Of a stretch of 64,000 nt of DNA, positions 32,251 to 41,585 are shown one piece after another. How positions within the stretch are numbered: position 1 is the stretch's first letter; each line of letters begins with the position of its first letter. Below the pieces are notes generated by a model. That model was not told where the DNA came from. It did no database searches and saw nothing but the letters and a program-made list of their open reading frames with translations. The stretch is from Arthrobacter yangruifuii (GTDB taxonomy: Bacteria > Actinomycetota > Actinomycetes > Actinomycetales > Micrococcaceae): positions 310,001 to 374,000 of the forward strand of contig NZ_VTFX01000004.1 in the NCBI RefSeq assembly GCF_009192775.1, read 5' to 3'. The translations under genes were made by a program, and so were the position numbers.

Positions 32251-33465
32251 TTATTTCCTCCGGGTTCCGACGACGGCGGATCCGGCCCGCGTTGAGCCCA
32301 GCCGCCGGTACGCCAGGCCGATGCCGCCGCACATCAGATGGGCCGCGCCGATGCACAACCACCCGGCGAGGAAACCGCCGGAGTACTGGAGCAGCAGGCC
32401 CATGGCCAGCGGCCCCAGCGCGAAACCGGAGTACATGCCCAGCGAGACCGCCCCGGATGCCGCACCCACCCGTTCCGGCGGCACTTCCCGGAGCACCCCG
32501 GCCATCACCACCACGTTCACGCCCAGTACGGAGGCGCCGTGGAAGACGACGCCGGACCACAGCAGCCCGGGTGCTCCGGTCTGTCCGGCGGCGAGCAGCA
32601 GGGCGGCTCCGCAGACGGCGCCGGCGGACAGGATCAGCAGCAGGGTGGAGGCGCGGACGCCGTCGGCCATCCTTCGTCCCCAGAGCACCCGGGAGGTCAC
32701 GCCGACGACGCCGGCCACTGCCGCGGTGACGCCGCCCATCAGCAGCGAGAAGCCGATCTCCCGCTGGGCGAACAGGGGCAGGTAGACGTTGGTGGCCTGC
32801 ATGCCCGCACCGGAAAACAGGGCGAACGCGGCCAGCAGCCAGACCGCGCCCGGGAACTTGCGGTCTGCCGCCCGTCCTGCCGAGGCCGGCCGGTGTGCGA
32901 GCCGCGGTTCGGGAGGCACCCGGAACCACGCGTAGGCCAGCAGCAGGAACAGCACGACGACGGCGCCGACGGCGGCTCCGCGCCACCCGGCGACCAGCGC
33001 GGCTGCCGGGAAGAAGAGGCTGGAGAACAGCTGGCTGGCCTGTACACCGGACTGCTTGATGCCCATCCAGCCGGGCCGTTTGCCCGGTTCGACCGCGTGG
33101 ATAATGATCCGGTTCGTGGTGGGATTGGATATGGCCTGCGCCGGACCGGAAAGCAGAACGGCGGCCAGCAGCCACAGATAGTTGCCGGACAAGGCGGCGA
33201 AGCCGAGGGCGAGGGCGGTGCCGCCGAAGATGATCAGCAGTTGGGAGCGGGCGCTGATCCTGTCGCTCAGCCGGCCCAGCCACATCGAGAACACTGCAGC
33301 CCCGGCGAAGCAGGTGGCCGCCAACACGCCGAACTGCGCGTCGCTGATCCCCAGATCGGCCATGATCAGGGTGCTCGTGGCGGAGAGCCCGTAGTTCATC
33401 ATCGGGCCGGCGCCCATGGCGCAGACCAGCACAAACAGGAGGCCGGGTCCGGCTGTGGAGCGCAC
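32251..33465 (-). CDS. MFS transporter
   Basis: A 404-residue inner-membrane transporter with about 12 hydrophobic helices. The MFS signature after helix 2 appears as WLGRLSDRISARSQLL, and SGPAQAISNPTTNRII lies near helix 4-5. The GTG at 33465 has AAGGGA upstream. The substrate is unknown; the fold resembles small-molecule or sugar permeases of the cyanate/CynX-like type. Its promoter region is shared with the divergent gene at 33525. Confidence 0.85.
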   Translation of the reverse strand: MRSTAGPGLLFVLVCAMGAGPMMNYGLSATSTLIMADLGISDAQFGVLAATCFAGAAVFSMWLGRLSDRISARSQLLIIFGGTALALGFAALSGNYLWLLAAVLLSGPAQAISNPTTNRIIIHAVEPGKRPGWMGIKQSGVQASQLFSSLFFPAAALVAGWRGAAVGAVVVLFLLLAYAWFRVPPEPRLAHRPASAGRAADRKFPGAVWLLAAFALFSGAGMQATNVYLPLFAQREIGFSLLMGGVTAAVAGVVGVTSRVLWGRRMADGVRASTLLLILSAGAVCGAALLLAAGQTGAPGLLWSGVVFHGASVLGVNVVVMAGVLREVPPERVGAASGAVSLGMYSGFALGPLAMGLLLQYSGGFLAGWLCIGAAHLMCGGIGLAYRRLGSTRAGSAVVGTRRK

Positions 33466-33524
33466 GCTTATCCCTTCGTGGAGTAACAGGATCCATTGTG
33501 GCCTGTGACTCCGGAGGTTAACGA

Positions 33525-34109
33525 GTGAGACACCCGGGGCGTCCGGATATCATTGGTGGGCGCAGCATCTCCCCACTGCCGATCGCAACCCGCCGCTTCA
33601 CCGCTAGGAAACCGTTGAACAGGAAAACACTCAAGGACGACGGCTTCACGGGATTCCGTCCCATCAAGAGTCTCGAGATCAACCGGATCCCGCAGCGCCA
33701 GGGAATGTTCGCCGTCGTGCGGCCGGAGGGGTTTGAACCGCGGTTCCTCTCCAAAAGCACTGCCGGGGTCTTCAAGCGCAGGAATCCTTCCCTGTCCCAG
33801 ACTGATCTCGCCGCCGAGTGGGTCGCGGACGCGGACATCCTCTTCTTCGGCAAGGCCGGCTCCGGCAGCAAGGGCAACCGCGGTCTCCGGCGCCAGATAT
33901 CCGAGTTCATCGATTTCGGAAACGGCAAGCCGCCGGGCCACTGGGACGGCCGGCTGATCTGGCAGCTGGCGGATGCAGGGAATCTTCTTGTGGCCTGGAA
34001 GGAACTGCCGTTGGACGCGCTCAATGCGGCGCTTTCGGACTGCCAGTCGGACTTCCGCCGGCAGTACGGCAGCCTGCCCTTCGCCAATCTCGTCCAGGCA
34101 CGCGCTTAG
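33525..34109 (+). CDS. GIY-YIG-like protein
   Basis: A 194-residue protein. The core reads IKSLEINRIPQRQGMFAVVR, then ADADILFFGKAGSGSKGNRGLRRQI and PPGHWDGRLIWQLADAGNLLVAW, ending RRQYGSLPFANLV. This follows the shape of GIY-YIG nuclease-like domains (a GxY/GxF strand, a second strand with GKAG, then a basic helix), although canonical GIY is replaced by GMFAVV. Whether it cuts DNA is unknown. GTG at 33525 is preceded by GGAGGTTA, but the first ~30 residues look unlike coding sequence; TTG at 33615 with AGGAAACC is an alternative. Confidence 0.55.
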   Translation: MRHPGRPDIIGGRSISPLPIATRRFTARKPLNRKTLKDDGFTGFRPIKSLEINRIPQRQGMFAVVRPEGFEPRFLSKSTAGVFKRRNPSLSQTDLAAEWVADADILFFGKAGSGSKGNRGLRRQISEFIDFGNGKPPGHWDGRLIWQLADAGNLLVAWKELPLDALNAALSDCQSDFRRQYGSLPFANLVQARA

Positions 34110-34249
34110 GAGTTTTTACCCCGGTTGGATAGGCAAACATCACATAGAGCCAGGCCGCTCTAGCCGGTTCCTCTGCGGCGGAACTGGCTAGAATTTAAAA
34201 GATCGAGTGTGTCCGTGTAGGGCCCACTGGTTCCCCATTAACTTCCTTT

Positions 34250-35386
34250 ATGTCCACTCTGGTGATGTTAGTGACCCACGTGCGTACTGGTTCTGATCTC
34301 TCAAGGTCCGTAGCATCCGCTCGCCGGCTTTTGCCACTGTCCTCCCGCGGCCTGCTGATCGACTGGGATCCCGCGACGTACCGGCAAACGCTGGAGCGGT
34401 TCGCCGGAGATCGGCCGGTCAAAGTCCCCCATCCGGAAGCCGGCACCGGCTCACCGTTTCCCTTCCGCCTCTGCGTGGTGGATGCCGACGTTCCACCGCC
34501 GATCATGCTGCACCCGCACTGGGAGCAGGCGCTGGCGGGTTTCGTGCGGGAACAGGCCCGGGGCGTGCCGCTGGGTGCGGATAACCGTAACTACAAGGAC
34601 CGCAACCCGAAGTGCGAGGTGGCCGTAGCCCTCACGCCCCTGCGCGTGCTCGCCGGGGAACGGTCCACGGAAGAACTACAGGCCATCGCTTCGGGGCTGG
34701 AACTGCCCTGGCTGGGTTCGTACCTCCGCTTCCGCCATGAGACCGTCATCCACTCCGTACTGCGTATGTCGCCTGCAGAAACCGCAGCTGCACTGCGGGA
34801 AACAGCCGACGCTGTGGACCGGGTCCGGCACGTTGAAGGACCGGCGGCCGAGGCGGTCACCGTCGTACGCAGGCTGCAGCAACTTTTCCCCCACGACCGG
34901 GGCATCCTGCTGGCTATCTGCATGAAGTTTATTGAGCTGAAACCCGGGCAGGCAGCCGTGATCCCTCCCGGGTGCCTGCATACCTATTTGTCCGGCCAGG
35001 CAGTGCTGGTTATGGGCCACTCCAATAATGCGCTGCAGGCCGGCCTGGCCAACGGGTACGTGGACCTATGCGAACTGCAGCTCCTGACGGGGGACGGACA
35101 GCCGCAGCCTTCTCCCCTGCCCGTGCTCGACGCCGGCGACGGCGAGCAGCGCATTCCGCTCTGGAGCGAGGACATGGACCTGCGACGGGTGGTCGTAGGC
35201 GATGATCCAAAGCCCGTCCGTTTGGGGCCGTTCAGCGTAGTGCTGGCCGCAATGGAACCTGCTGCCATCACCATGGACGACGTTACGACGGACATGGAGC
35301 CCGAAGAGAAGATCCTGTACGCCGGGGAACCTGTGACGGCCACGTTCACGGGGCCGTCACAGATCTTCGTGGCCTCCACACGCTAG
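34250..35386 (+). CDS. Type I mannose-6-phosphate isomerase family protein
   Basis: A 378-residue cupin-type enzyme. The family blocks are visible: LHPHWEQAL (usually HPNKxxA), NYKDRNPKCEVAVALTPL (usually NYKDxNHKPE), PGCLHTYLSGQAVLVMGHSNNALQAGL, and YVDLCELQ. The metal-binding His and Glu in HP, KCE and LHTY are kept, although the usual QxHPNK reads MLHPHW. It should interconvert mannose-6-P and fructose-6-P, or act on a related sugar. The N-terminus is divergent, and the ATG at 34250 has no good ribosome site. A CGCTAGC-TGCT-GCTAGCG inverted repeat spans its stop and that of convergent hisF. Confidence 0.75.
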   Translation: MSTLVMLVTHVRTGSDLSRSVASARRLLPLSSRGLLIDWDPATYRQTLERFAGDRPVKVPHPEAGTGSPFPFRLCVVDADVPPPIMLHPHWEQALAGFVREQARGVPLGADNRNYKDRNPKCEVAVALTPLRVLAGERSTEELQAIASGLELPWLGSYLRFRHETVIHSVLRMSPAETAAALRETADAVDRVRHVEGPAAEAVTVVRRLQQLFPHDRGILLAICMKFIELKPGQAAVIPPGCLHTYLSGQAVLVMGHSNNALQAGLANGYVDLCELQLLTGDGQPQPSPLPVLDAGDGEQRIPLWSEDMDLRRVVVGDDPKPVRLGPFSVVLAAMEPAAITMDDVTTDMEPEEKILYAGEPVTATFTGPSQIFVASTR

Positions 35387-35392
35387 CTGCTG

Positions 35393-36163
35393 CTAGCGGA
35401 CGTCGAACCCGGCGTCGCGGATGGCCTGCTTGACCTGGTGGATCGCGTCATCCGGGCCGAAGTGAAACACCGAGGCGGCCAGGACGGCGTCGGCACCGGC
35501 GATCACCGCGGCCGGGAAGTGCTCGGGCTTGCCGGCCCCGCCGGAGGCGATCAGCGGCACGTCCACGGCGGCGCGGACGGCCCGGATCATCTCGATGTCG
35601 AAGCCCTCGCGGGTGCCGTCGGCGTCGATGGAGTTCAGCAGGATCTCCCCCACGCCGCGGTCGGCCGCCTCCTTGGCCCAGGCGACGGCATCGATCCCGG
35701 TTCCGGTGCGCCCGCCGTGCGTGGTGACCTCGAAGCCTGACGGCGTGGCGCCGTCGTGCGTGCGCCTCGCGTCCACGGAGAGCACCAGCACCTGCGAGCC
35801 GAAGTGCCGGGTAATTTCGTCGATCACGTCGGGGCGTGCGACGGCGGCGGTGTTGATGGAGGCCTTGTCCGCGCCGTAACGCAGCAGCTTATCCACGTCC
35901 GCGATGGAGCGCACTCCCCCGCCGACGGTCAGCGGAATGAAGACCTCTTCGGCGGTACGCGCGACCACGTCGAACGTGGTGTCCCGGTTCCCGGAGGAGG
36001 CGGTGACGTCCAGGAAGGTCAGCTCGTCGGCGCCGGCACGGTCATACCGGTGCGCGAGTTCCACCGGGTCTCCGGCGTCGCGCAGGCCTTCGAAGTTGAT
36101 GCCCTTGACCACCCGGCCGGCGTCGACGTCCAGGCAGGGGATAACGCGGATGGCAACACTCAT
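35393..36163 (-). CDS. hisF: Imidazole glycerol phosphate synthase, cyclase subunit
   Basis: TIM-barrel subunit that, with HisH, forms imidazole glycerol phosphate and [25 protein letters not shown] opens the barrel. [38 protein letters not shown] and LIASGGAG follow, with the catalytic Asp residues in DVD and DADG. ATG at 36163 with AAAGGGAA is chosen; the frame extends to 36232 inside the hisG region. It lies 13 nt after hisG. No hisH is in the window. Confidence 0.97.
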   Translation of the reverse strand: MSVAIRVIPCLDVDAGRVVKGINFEGLRDAGDPVELAHRYDRAGADELTFLDVTASSGNRDTTFDVVARTAEEVFIPLTVGGGVRSIADVDKLLRYGADKASINTAAVARPDVIDEITRHFGSQVLVLSVDARRTHDGATPSGFEVTTHGGRTGTGIDAVAWAKEAADRGVGEILLNSIDADGTREGFDIEMIRAVRAAVDVPLIASGGAGKPEHFPAAVIAGADAVLAASVFHFGPDDAIHQVKQAIRDAGFDVR

Positions 36164-36176
36164 GGCGTTCCCTTTC

Positions 36177-37019
36177 CTAGATCCGGCAGGCGTGGATGCT
36201 GCTGACCAGGATGGCGCGGGCGCCGATGTCATAGAGCTCGTCCATGATGCGGTTGGTCTCGGACTTCTTGATCATGGAACGCACGGCCACCCAGTCGCTG
36301 TTCTGCAGCGGGGAGACGGTGGGCGATTCCAGTCCCGGGGTTAATGCGGCAGCCTGCTCCACAAGGTCCTTGCGGACGTCGTAGTCCATCATCACGTACT
36401 GCCGGGCCACCAGCACGCCGCGCAGGCGGCGGATGAGGACGTCGACGCCGGCCGGGTTGGCGCCGGGGCGGCCGATCAGCACGGCCTCGGACTTCAGGAT
36501 CGGGTCCCCGAAGATTTCCATGCCGGCGGCGCGCAGAGTGGTGCCGGTTTCGACGACGTCGGCAATCGCGTCCGCGACGCCGAGCCGGACGGAGGACTCC
36601 ACCGCGCCGTCGAGCCGGACCACGGAGGCGTTGATGCCGCGTTCGGCCAGGTAGGAGCGCAGCAGGCCGTCGTAGCTGGTGGCCAGGCGCTTGCCTTCGA
36701 GCTGGTCAATGGAGGAGAAGTCCCCCACGGGGCCTGCGAAGCGGAAGGTGGAGGCGCCGAACCCGAGGCTCAGCACTTCCTCGGCGTCCACCTGCGCGTC
36801 CAGGAACAGGTCGCGGCCGGTGATGCCGACGTCGAGAGTTCCGGCGCCAACGTACACGGCAATGTCGCGGGGGCGGAGGAAGAAGAACTCGACGTCGTTA
36901 TCGGGGTCCACCATGACGAGTTCGCGGGTGTCGCGGCGCTGGCGGTAGCCCGCCTCGTTGAGCATGGCGGAGGCGGATTCGGACAGGGCACCCTTGTTGG
37001 GTACGGCTACACGGAGCAT
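36177..37019 (-). CDS. hisG: ATP phosphoribosyltransferase (long form)
   Basis: First and feedback-regulated step of histidine synthesis: ATP plus [20 protein letters not shown] at the start and the PRPP-binding region [11 protein letters not shown] are typical. The length of 280 residues includes the C-terminal regulatory ACT-like domain of the long form. The start at 37019 gives the family N-terminus; ATG at 37028 is three codons longer. It sits between hisE and hisF on the same strand. Confidence 0.96.
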   Translation of the reverse strand: MLRVAVPNKGALSESASAMLNEAGYRQRRDTRELVMVDPDNDVEFFFLRPRDIAVYVGAGTLDVGITGRDLFLDAQVDAEEVLSLGFGASTFRFAGPVGDFSSIDQLEGKRLATSYDGLLRSYLAERGINASVVRLDGAVESSVRLGVADAIADVVETGTTLRAAGMEIFGDPILKSEAVLIGRPGANPAGVDVLIRRLRGVLVARQYVMMDYDVRKDLVEQAAALTPGLESPTVSPLQNSDWVAVRSMIKKSETNRIMDELYDIGARAILVSSIHACRI

Positions 37020-37100
37020 GGGAGGCATCTTTCGCTGGAAGTTCGTTTTACTGAGAAAGTTCGACCGGCGGGCCACACGCTGAAACGGGTCAGCGCGCGG

Positions 37101-37364
37101 CTAGAGATGCTTGTAGACGTCCTGCAGGGTCAGGCCTTTAGCGAGCATCAGGACCTGGAGGTGGTACAGCAGCTGGGAAATTTCTTCGGCGCATTCGGCA
37201 TCGGATTCGTATTCGGCGGCCATCCAGACTTCGGCGGCTTCCTCAACAACCTTCTTACCGATGCCATGCACGCCCGACTCGAATTCGGCCACGGTGCGTG
37301 ACCCGGCGGGGCGGTCCTGAACTTTCCGGCTCAGCTCGGCAAAGAGGTCTTCGAAGGTTTTCAC
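37101..37364 (-). CDS. hisE: Phosphoribosyl-ATP pyrophosphatase
   Basis: An 87-residue all-helical MazG-like enzyme removing pyrophosphate from phosphoribosyl-ATP. [19 protein letters not shown] carries the metal-binding EExxE pattern, and [15 protein letters not shown] the second helix. Stand-alone form, matching the stand-alone hisI. First gene of hisE-hisG-hisF. In several actinobacteria ribH follows hisE directly on the other side; here a 24-kb block intervenes. Confidence 0.96.
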   Translation of the reverse strand: MKTFEDLFAELSRKVQDRPAGSRTVAEFESGVHGIGKKVVEEAAEVWMAAEYESDAECAEEISQLLYHLQVLMLAKGLTLQDVYKHL

Positions 37365-37590
37365 ATGGTCAAGGGTACGCCGTGGCGCGGTGTGGAACGG
37401 AATCGTGGGGCGTGGTGTGACGGTCGTCGAGGGGCAGTTATCGACACGAAGCTCGTCTGACCTCTGTCTTGAAGTCTCGCATCAGCCACGTGCTGCTCCG
37501 CAACTCAAGGCTCTTCCGCAATTACCGAAGTGGATATATCGTCAGCCGGGACTTGCCAATTCTTGAAGCCTAAGTGTTAGGGGTGGCGAT

Positions 37591-39828
37591 ATGACAGGGA
37601 CTATGAAGCACGCGGTGGTGGTGGGCGTTGACGGATATCTTCATGCACCTCCCCTCCGCGGATGCGTAAATGATGCTGGCGACATAGCTGAGTGCCTAAG
37701 TCTCGAGCAATACGATTTCGACGTAACTACGCTGTTTAATCGTGATGCTACTCGTTCAAATATTCTCGAAGCGCTTGGCCAAATTGCCTATGGATCCGTC
37801 AGTGGCGACACCCTACTATTTTACTTCGCTGGGCATGGTGCTGTCGTGGGCAATTCCGGTCACCTCGTCACGCACGACGCAACAACCTTCGACCCGGGCC
37901 TGTCCCTTTCTCACCTGTCAGACATCATGGAGTCTGCCAGCCACTACTTTACAAACGTTGTAACTATACTCGACTGCTGCCACGCAGGTTCGGCACCCAT
38001 ATGGACACATAGCCGCGTCATGGCAGCCTCTGATATCGAACGGGAGTTACGCGTAGTAAATTCAAGCCGCAGCATTCTGGGTGCATGCACGGCGGACGAT
38101 ACGGCCAAAGAACATGCTGACCCAGCACGGGGTGTCTTCACAGAGGCTCTCGTCCAGGGACTGCTGGGCGATGCCGTGAACTTCGAAGGTGAGGTTACGC
38201 TCCTACACCTGCACGAATACGTTTCACGAGCGGTAGATCCTCTATACCAAACACCTGTTTTTAAGGGCGACCTCACAGGGACCGTCGTCTTGGGTAAGGG
38301 CTTCGAACCCCGTCGTGGAGCTCCCATCGCTGTGGATGATCGCCGGCGCATCCTTGCGAAGGCCCAACTTCTAATGGATAAGCACTTCGAACTACAAAAC
38401 CGGGAACTTTTTGAGAAAGAAACACGAATCCACGGAGGCAGTCGACGCTGCGCCAAGGACCTCGAAGGAGTGGTTCGATGGTTTGAAGACACACAAGTAA
38501 GTCTGCCTGACCTTGGACGCGAGCCAGATTGGAGGCGACTCTACGATTCCATGCTCGACGCACAACGGAGGGTATCCGAAGTGGTGCAGGGTGAGGAGAC
38601 CGCCGTTGGAACCCTTGTCCGTAAGATTGGTCAAGGTGGATTCGGCCAGGTGTGGGAGGTCAAGACGCCCTCCGGCGAATCAGCGGCCCTGAAGATCTTT
38701 CACGGTGGAGAACTGCATGATCAGGTGAAGGCGGCACGCTTCCGCAATGGCTTTCAGAACATGCGCAAACTCCAGCATCCGAATATTGTTGGAGTATCCT
38801 CAATGACCCTGGCTCCGCTCGCATTCGTCATGGAATATGTTCCGGGGCCCGACCTAAGAGACTTCTATGTTGATCGTTCCGAGGTCGAACCAATGGTTCA
38901 ACTTGTACGGGACATCGCGGAGACTTTAGTTCATGCCCACCACCATAAGGTGCGACATCGAGACATTAAGCCCGAGAACATTATTGTTGTACAAGACCTA
39001 TACGGCAATTTGACCCCCCATCTCACGGACTTTGACCTCGCCTACCACGAAACTAACCGCACGGTCACAACGAACCTCGGAGTAGGGGGAGTAATCAACT
39101 ATGCGGCTCCGGAACAGCTCTACGAACCCAATGCTGGCACATCACGGGAAGTCACAGTCGATGTTTACAGTCTCGGCCAACTCATGTACTTCATCTTTGT
39201 CGGAACCGATCCTAGCGGGGAGAACCAGCAAAGAAATACAAAGGAATTACGGAGGGTGCTCTCCGAGTGGACGGACGAACGAGCTGCGAAAATAATATTG
39301 GAACTATATGGCGCCTCGACGGCACGGAACCCCAAGGACCGTCCAGCTAGCGTCAGTGAAGTCGTCGGACAGCTTTCCCTTGCATTGGGTTACATCCAAG
39401 CCGCGAGCGGGACGAACATTATCGAACGCGCAAACTTCTGCAACCGTATCGCCTATTTGTATGGCGGATTAGATATCCATGACGGTAGTCGATTCGACGA
39501 AAACATCGCAATTAGAAGCAAGTCTGGACAAATTGACATTCAGCTAGCACTACGTGAGGAAACCGGTAAGGGCAACTCAGGACTCGAATTGCGTTTCGCC
39601 GTAGAGCGACTATCTCTCACGGATATAAGTTCTTCATCTAACGCCCGGAATGCGCTCAATCAACGTCTCGATAAGGTGGCTTCTCGCTTCCCGGGGGCAT
39701 CGCGCAGGAATGGTAAGCACGGCCAGTATGAAGTATTTATTGATATGAAATCGGTTCCGCTTTCTGTTGAGGGGGCAGCGACGGTCAGAGAACTAATTTC
39801 GGATGCAATCGGAGCGATCGAAAGATGA
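37591..39828 (+). CDS. Caspase-like protease fused to a Ser/Thr protein kinase
   Basis: A 745-residue three-part protein. Residues 5-235 form a caspase-like (C14) domain: VVVGVDGY, the catalytic His82 in YFAGHG and Cys130 in ILDCCHAGS. Residues 255-330 are a charged linker. Residues 338-600 form a complete kinase: GQGGFGQV (347-354), Lys368 in AALK, HRDIKPEN (456-463, Asp458), DFD in place of DFG (480-482), APE (506-508) and DVYSLG (524-529). Residues 605-745 are a domain I do not recognise. There is no membrane helix, so it should act in the cytoplasm. AGGGGTGG precedes the ATG. The gene is AT-richer than its neighbours and stands alone, which suggests transfer. A conflict or defence role is inferred. 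Confidence 0.88.
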   Translation: MTGTMKHAVVVGVDGYLHAPPLRGCVNDAGDIAECLSLEQYDFDVTTLFNRDATRSNILEALGQIAYGSVSGDTLLFYFAGHGAVVGNSGHLVTHDATTFDPGLSLSHLSDIMESASHYFTNVVTILDCCHAGSAPIWTHSRVMAASDIERELRVVNSSRSILGACTADDTAKEHADPARGVFTEALVQGLLGDAVNFEGEVTLLHLHEYVSRAVDPLYQTPVFKGDLTGTVVLGKGFEPRRGAPIAVDDRRRILAKAQLLMDKHFELQNRELFEKETRIHGGSRRCAKDLEGVVRWFEDTQVSLPDLGREPDWRRLYDSMLDAQRRVSEVVQGEETAVGTLVRKIGQGGFGQVWEVKTPSGESAALKIFHGGELHDQVKAARFRNGFQNMRKLQHPNIVGVSSMTLAPLAFVMEYVPGPDLRDFYVDRSEVEPMVQLVRDIAETLVHAHHHKVRHRDIKPENIIVVQDLYGNLTPHLTDFDLAYHETNRTVTTNLGVGGVINYAAPEQLYEPNAGTSREVTVDVYSLGQLMYFIFVGTDPSGENQQRNTKELRRVLSEWTDERAAKIILELYGASTARNPKDRPASVSEVVGQLSLALGYIQAASGTNIIERANFCNRIAYLYGGLDIHDGSRFDENIAIRSKSGQIDIQLALREETGKGNSGLELRFAVERLSLTDISSSSNARNALNQRLDKVASRFPGASRRNGKHGQYEVFIDMKSVPLSVEGAATVRELISDAIGAIER

Positions 39829-39971
39829 CAAATTTGTGACTTATGTCTAGGACCCACTACGTGTTCGAGCGTGGGCGCAGACCTGTTGCTCACTACCCTG
39901 GCGGGTCCTGGACGACTCTTCGAGTGGCAGAGCAAAAGAACGACGACGAGGCACCCGCATGCAGTTCATGT

Positions 39972-40010
39972 ATGGCTCTACCACCGACCGAAGGGCAGCG
40001 GTAGAGCCAT
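39972..40010. repeat. Inverted repeat after the caspase-kinase gene
   Basis: ATGGCTCTACC at 39972-39982 and its exact complement GGTAGAGCCAT at 40000-40010 flank a 17-nt loop, 144 nt after the stop of the caspase-kinase gene. No U-run follows. It may be a terminator or an insertion scar. The 311-bp gap 39829-40139 otherwise contains nothing I recognise; no direct repeats bracketing the gene were found by eye. Confidence 0.4.
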
Positions 40011-40139
40011 TGAGGGCCAGGCGGTCTCCCCCCGGTACATTTCGTGCGGTACGGGGTGGAGGCCCGCGGGCGCCGGGGCTTTGTTCAGCAAGGACTACGT
40101 GGGCTACGTCCTGCCGCTAGACGCGGCGTATGCTGAGCT

Positions 40140-40934
40140 ATGGAATCCGAGGTGCGGAATCTTCCGCTTTACACCGGCATCACGGTGCCCTGCCTCGTCC
40201 AGGGCGACGCCGATGCACCGCCGGTACTGCTGCTGCACGCCTGGGCCGAATCCCGCCGGAGCTTCGACCGGCTGGTGCCCCGACTGGCCGGCTTCCGGAT
40301 TTACGCCCCCGATCTCCGCGGCCAAGGCGATGCCGACAAACCGCAGGACGGATACTCACTGGCAGAACAAGCCCAGGATGCCGCCGCTGTTCTAGATGCG
40401 CTGGAGGTGCCGACGGCTTCGGTCCTTGGGTCCTCGAGCGGCGGTTATGTGGCCCAGCAGCTGGCCGTTGCGCACCCCGACCGGGTGGCGGCGCTCGTGC
40501 TGGTGGCCGCTCCCTTGACCCTCCAGGGCCAACCCCCTTTCGCCGAATACGTCGACAACCTGACGGATCCGGTCGCCGAGGACTGGGTGCGCGGTTTCCT
40601 CGCCTCGTTTCCCCTGATTCAGGAGGTTCCTGCACGGTTCATCGAGGACCGGGTGACCGACGGCGTAAAGATGCCCGCGTACGCGTGGAAGCTTAGCCTT
40701 CGCGGTTTGTACACGGCAGCTCCGCCCACCGAAACCGGATCCATCTCCGTTCCCACGCTGATCCTGCGGGGTGGGCAGGACGGCCTGCTGCCCCGCGCGG
40801 ACCAGGACACCCTGGCCGCCAAAATTGACGGCGCAGAACTGAAGATCTATCCCGATGCCGCCCACTTGGTCTTGTGGGAATGCCCGGACCAGGTGGCAGC
40901 GGATGCGGCGGCGTTCCTGAGTTCTCTCGCTTGA
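40140..40934 (+). CDS. Alpha/beta-fold hydrolase
   Basis: A 264-residue soluble hydrolase. PPVLLLHAWAESRRSFDRLV forms the oxyanion region, DLRGQGDADKP follows, and the nucleophile serine lies in VLGSSSGGYVAQQ. The acid and base are probably the Asp in LRGGQDGLLP and the His in DAAHLVLWE. Helical cap sequence lies between. The substrate is unknown; sequence style is that of esterase, lactonase or haloperoxidase-like enzymes. No close operon partner. Confidence 0.85.
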   Translation: MESEVRNLPLYTGITVPCLVQGDADAPPVLLLHAWAESRRSFDRLVPRLAGFRIYAPDLRGQGDADKPQDGYSLAEQAQDAAAVLDALEVPTASVLGSSSGGYVAQQLAVAHPDRVAALVLVAAPLTLQGQPPFAEYVDNLTDPVAEDWVRGFLASFPLIQEVPARFIEDRVTDGVKMPAYAWKLSLRGLYTAAPPTETGSISVPTLILRGGQDGLLPRADQDTLAAKIDGAELKIYPDAAHLVLWECPDQVAADAAAFLSSLA

Positions 40935-41203
40935 GGCCAGGTCCCGCCCGAAAACCCGTCAGGCGTCGGCAGGCACCCGGCGGGCCTGCCCCGCACCCAC
41001 CAGGCGACTGGGTTCCGCCGGCCAGATCGAGGATGGACGCGCTGCCCCAGCAGCCAAGCGTCAGATCTGTAAGCGGCGGATGGATCGAATGACTGAGGAC
41101 GCCGGTATGGAACGGACTTTTCCATGCCCACTCGAGAACCGGCCTGTAGCAAAACCTCCCCCGCAGTCGGCGCACGCCCCGGCCTTTTACCGAGAACACC
41201 TGT

Positions 41204-41235
41204 ATGCAAACTTCCCGACAGCATGTCGGTATAAT
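41204..41235 (+). promoter_or_regulatory. Promoter with an inverted repeat before the monooxygenase gene
   Basis: A perfect TATAAT at 41230-41235 lies 48 nt before the ATG at 41283. Directly upstream is CCGACAgcaTGTCGG (41215-41229), a 6-bp inverted repeat in the -35/-10 spacer, where a repressor would bind. No good -35 box is seen, which fits a regulated promoter. The rest of the 348-bp gap 40935-41282 holds no gene. Confidence 0.5.
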
Positions 41236-41282
41236 AATCCGGGCGGGTAGCTCTGCCCGCCCAGACCGTTGAGAGGACGCAA

Positions 41283-41585
41283 ATGTACGTAGTGGTCAAC
41301 ACCTTGGAAGTCGGGCCCGAAACCGCCGAGGCCTTTGAAAAGGCCTTCATTGACAGCATGGTGAATCTGGAAGGCGTCCAGGGACTGGGCCGCAGCACGC
41401 TGATGCGTCCCGAGGGAAAGAGCAAAACTTATCTTTCCACCATGGAATTCGACTCCAAGGAAAGCTTCTTCGCCTGGCTGAAGTCCGATTCCTTCAAAGC
41501 TTCGCACTCCGACGACCAGGCGCCGGGTATGCAGGCACCGAACGCCGTCGCTTCCTACACCGTCATCAAGGACACCGCTGCGTGA
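41283..41585 (+). CDS. Antibiotic biosynthesis monooxygenase / heme-degrading-like protein
   Basis: A 100-residue dimeric ferredoxin-like fold protein of the ABM superfamily. MYVVVNTLEVGPETAEAFEKAF opens it, followed by GVQGLGRSTLMRPEGKSKTYLSTMEFDSKESFFAWLKSDSFKASH. The late SxxFxxSH segment is like that of HmoA/IsdG heme monooxygenases, whose His binds heme, so heme breakdown is possible but unproven. GAGAGGAC is the ribosome site. Its last 31 nt overlap a minus-strand hemerythrin-like remnant. Confidence 0.8.
   Translation: MYVVVNTLEVGPETAEAFEKAFIDSMVNLEGVQGLGRSTLMRPEGKSKTYLSTMEFDSKESFFAWLKSDSFKASHSDDQAPGMQAPNAVASYTVIKDTAA

Noticed and set aside
35381-35398. CGCTAGC-TGCT-GCTAGCG inverted repeat between two convergent genes
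   Set aside because: Short stem, no U-run on either strand, and it is made of the two stop-codon regions; too weak to call a terminator.
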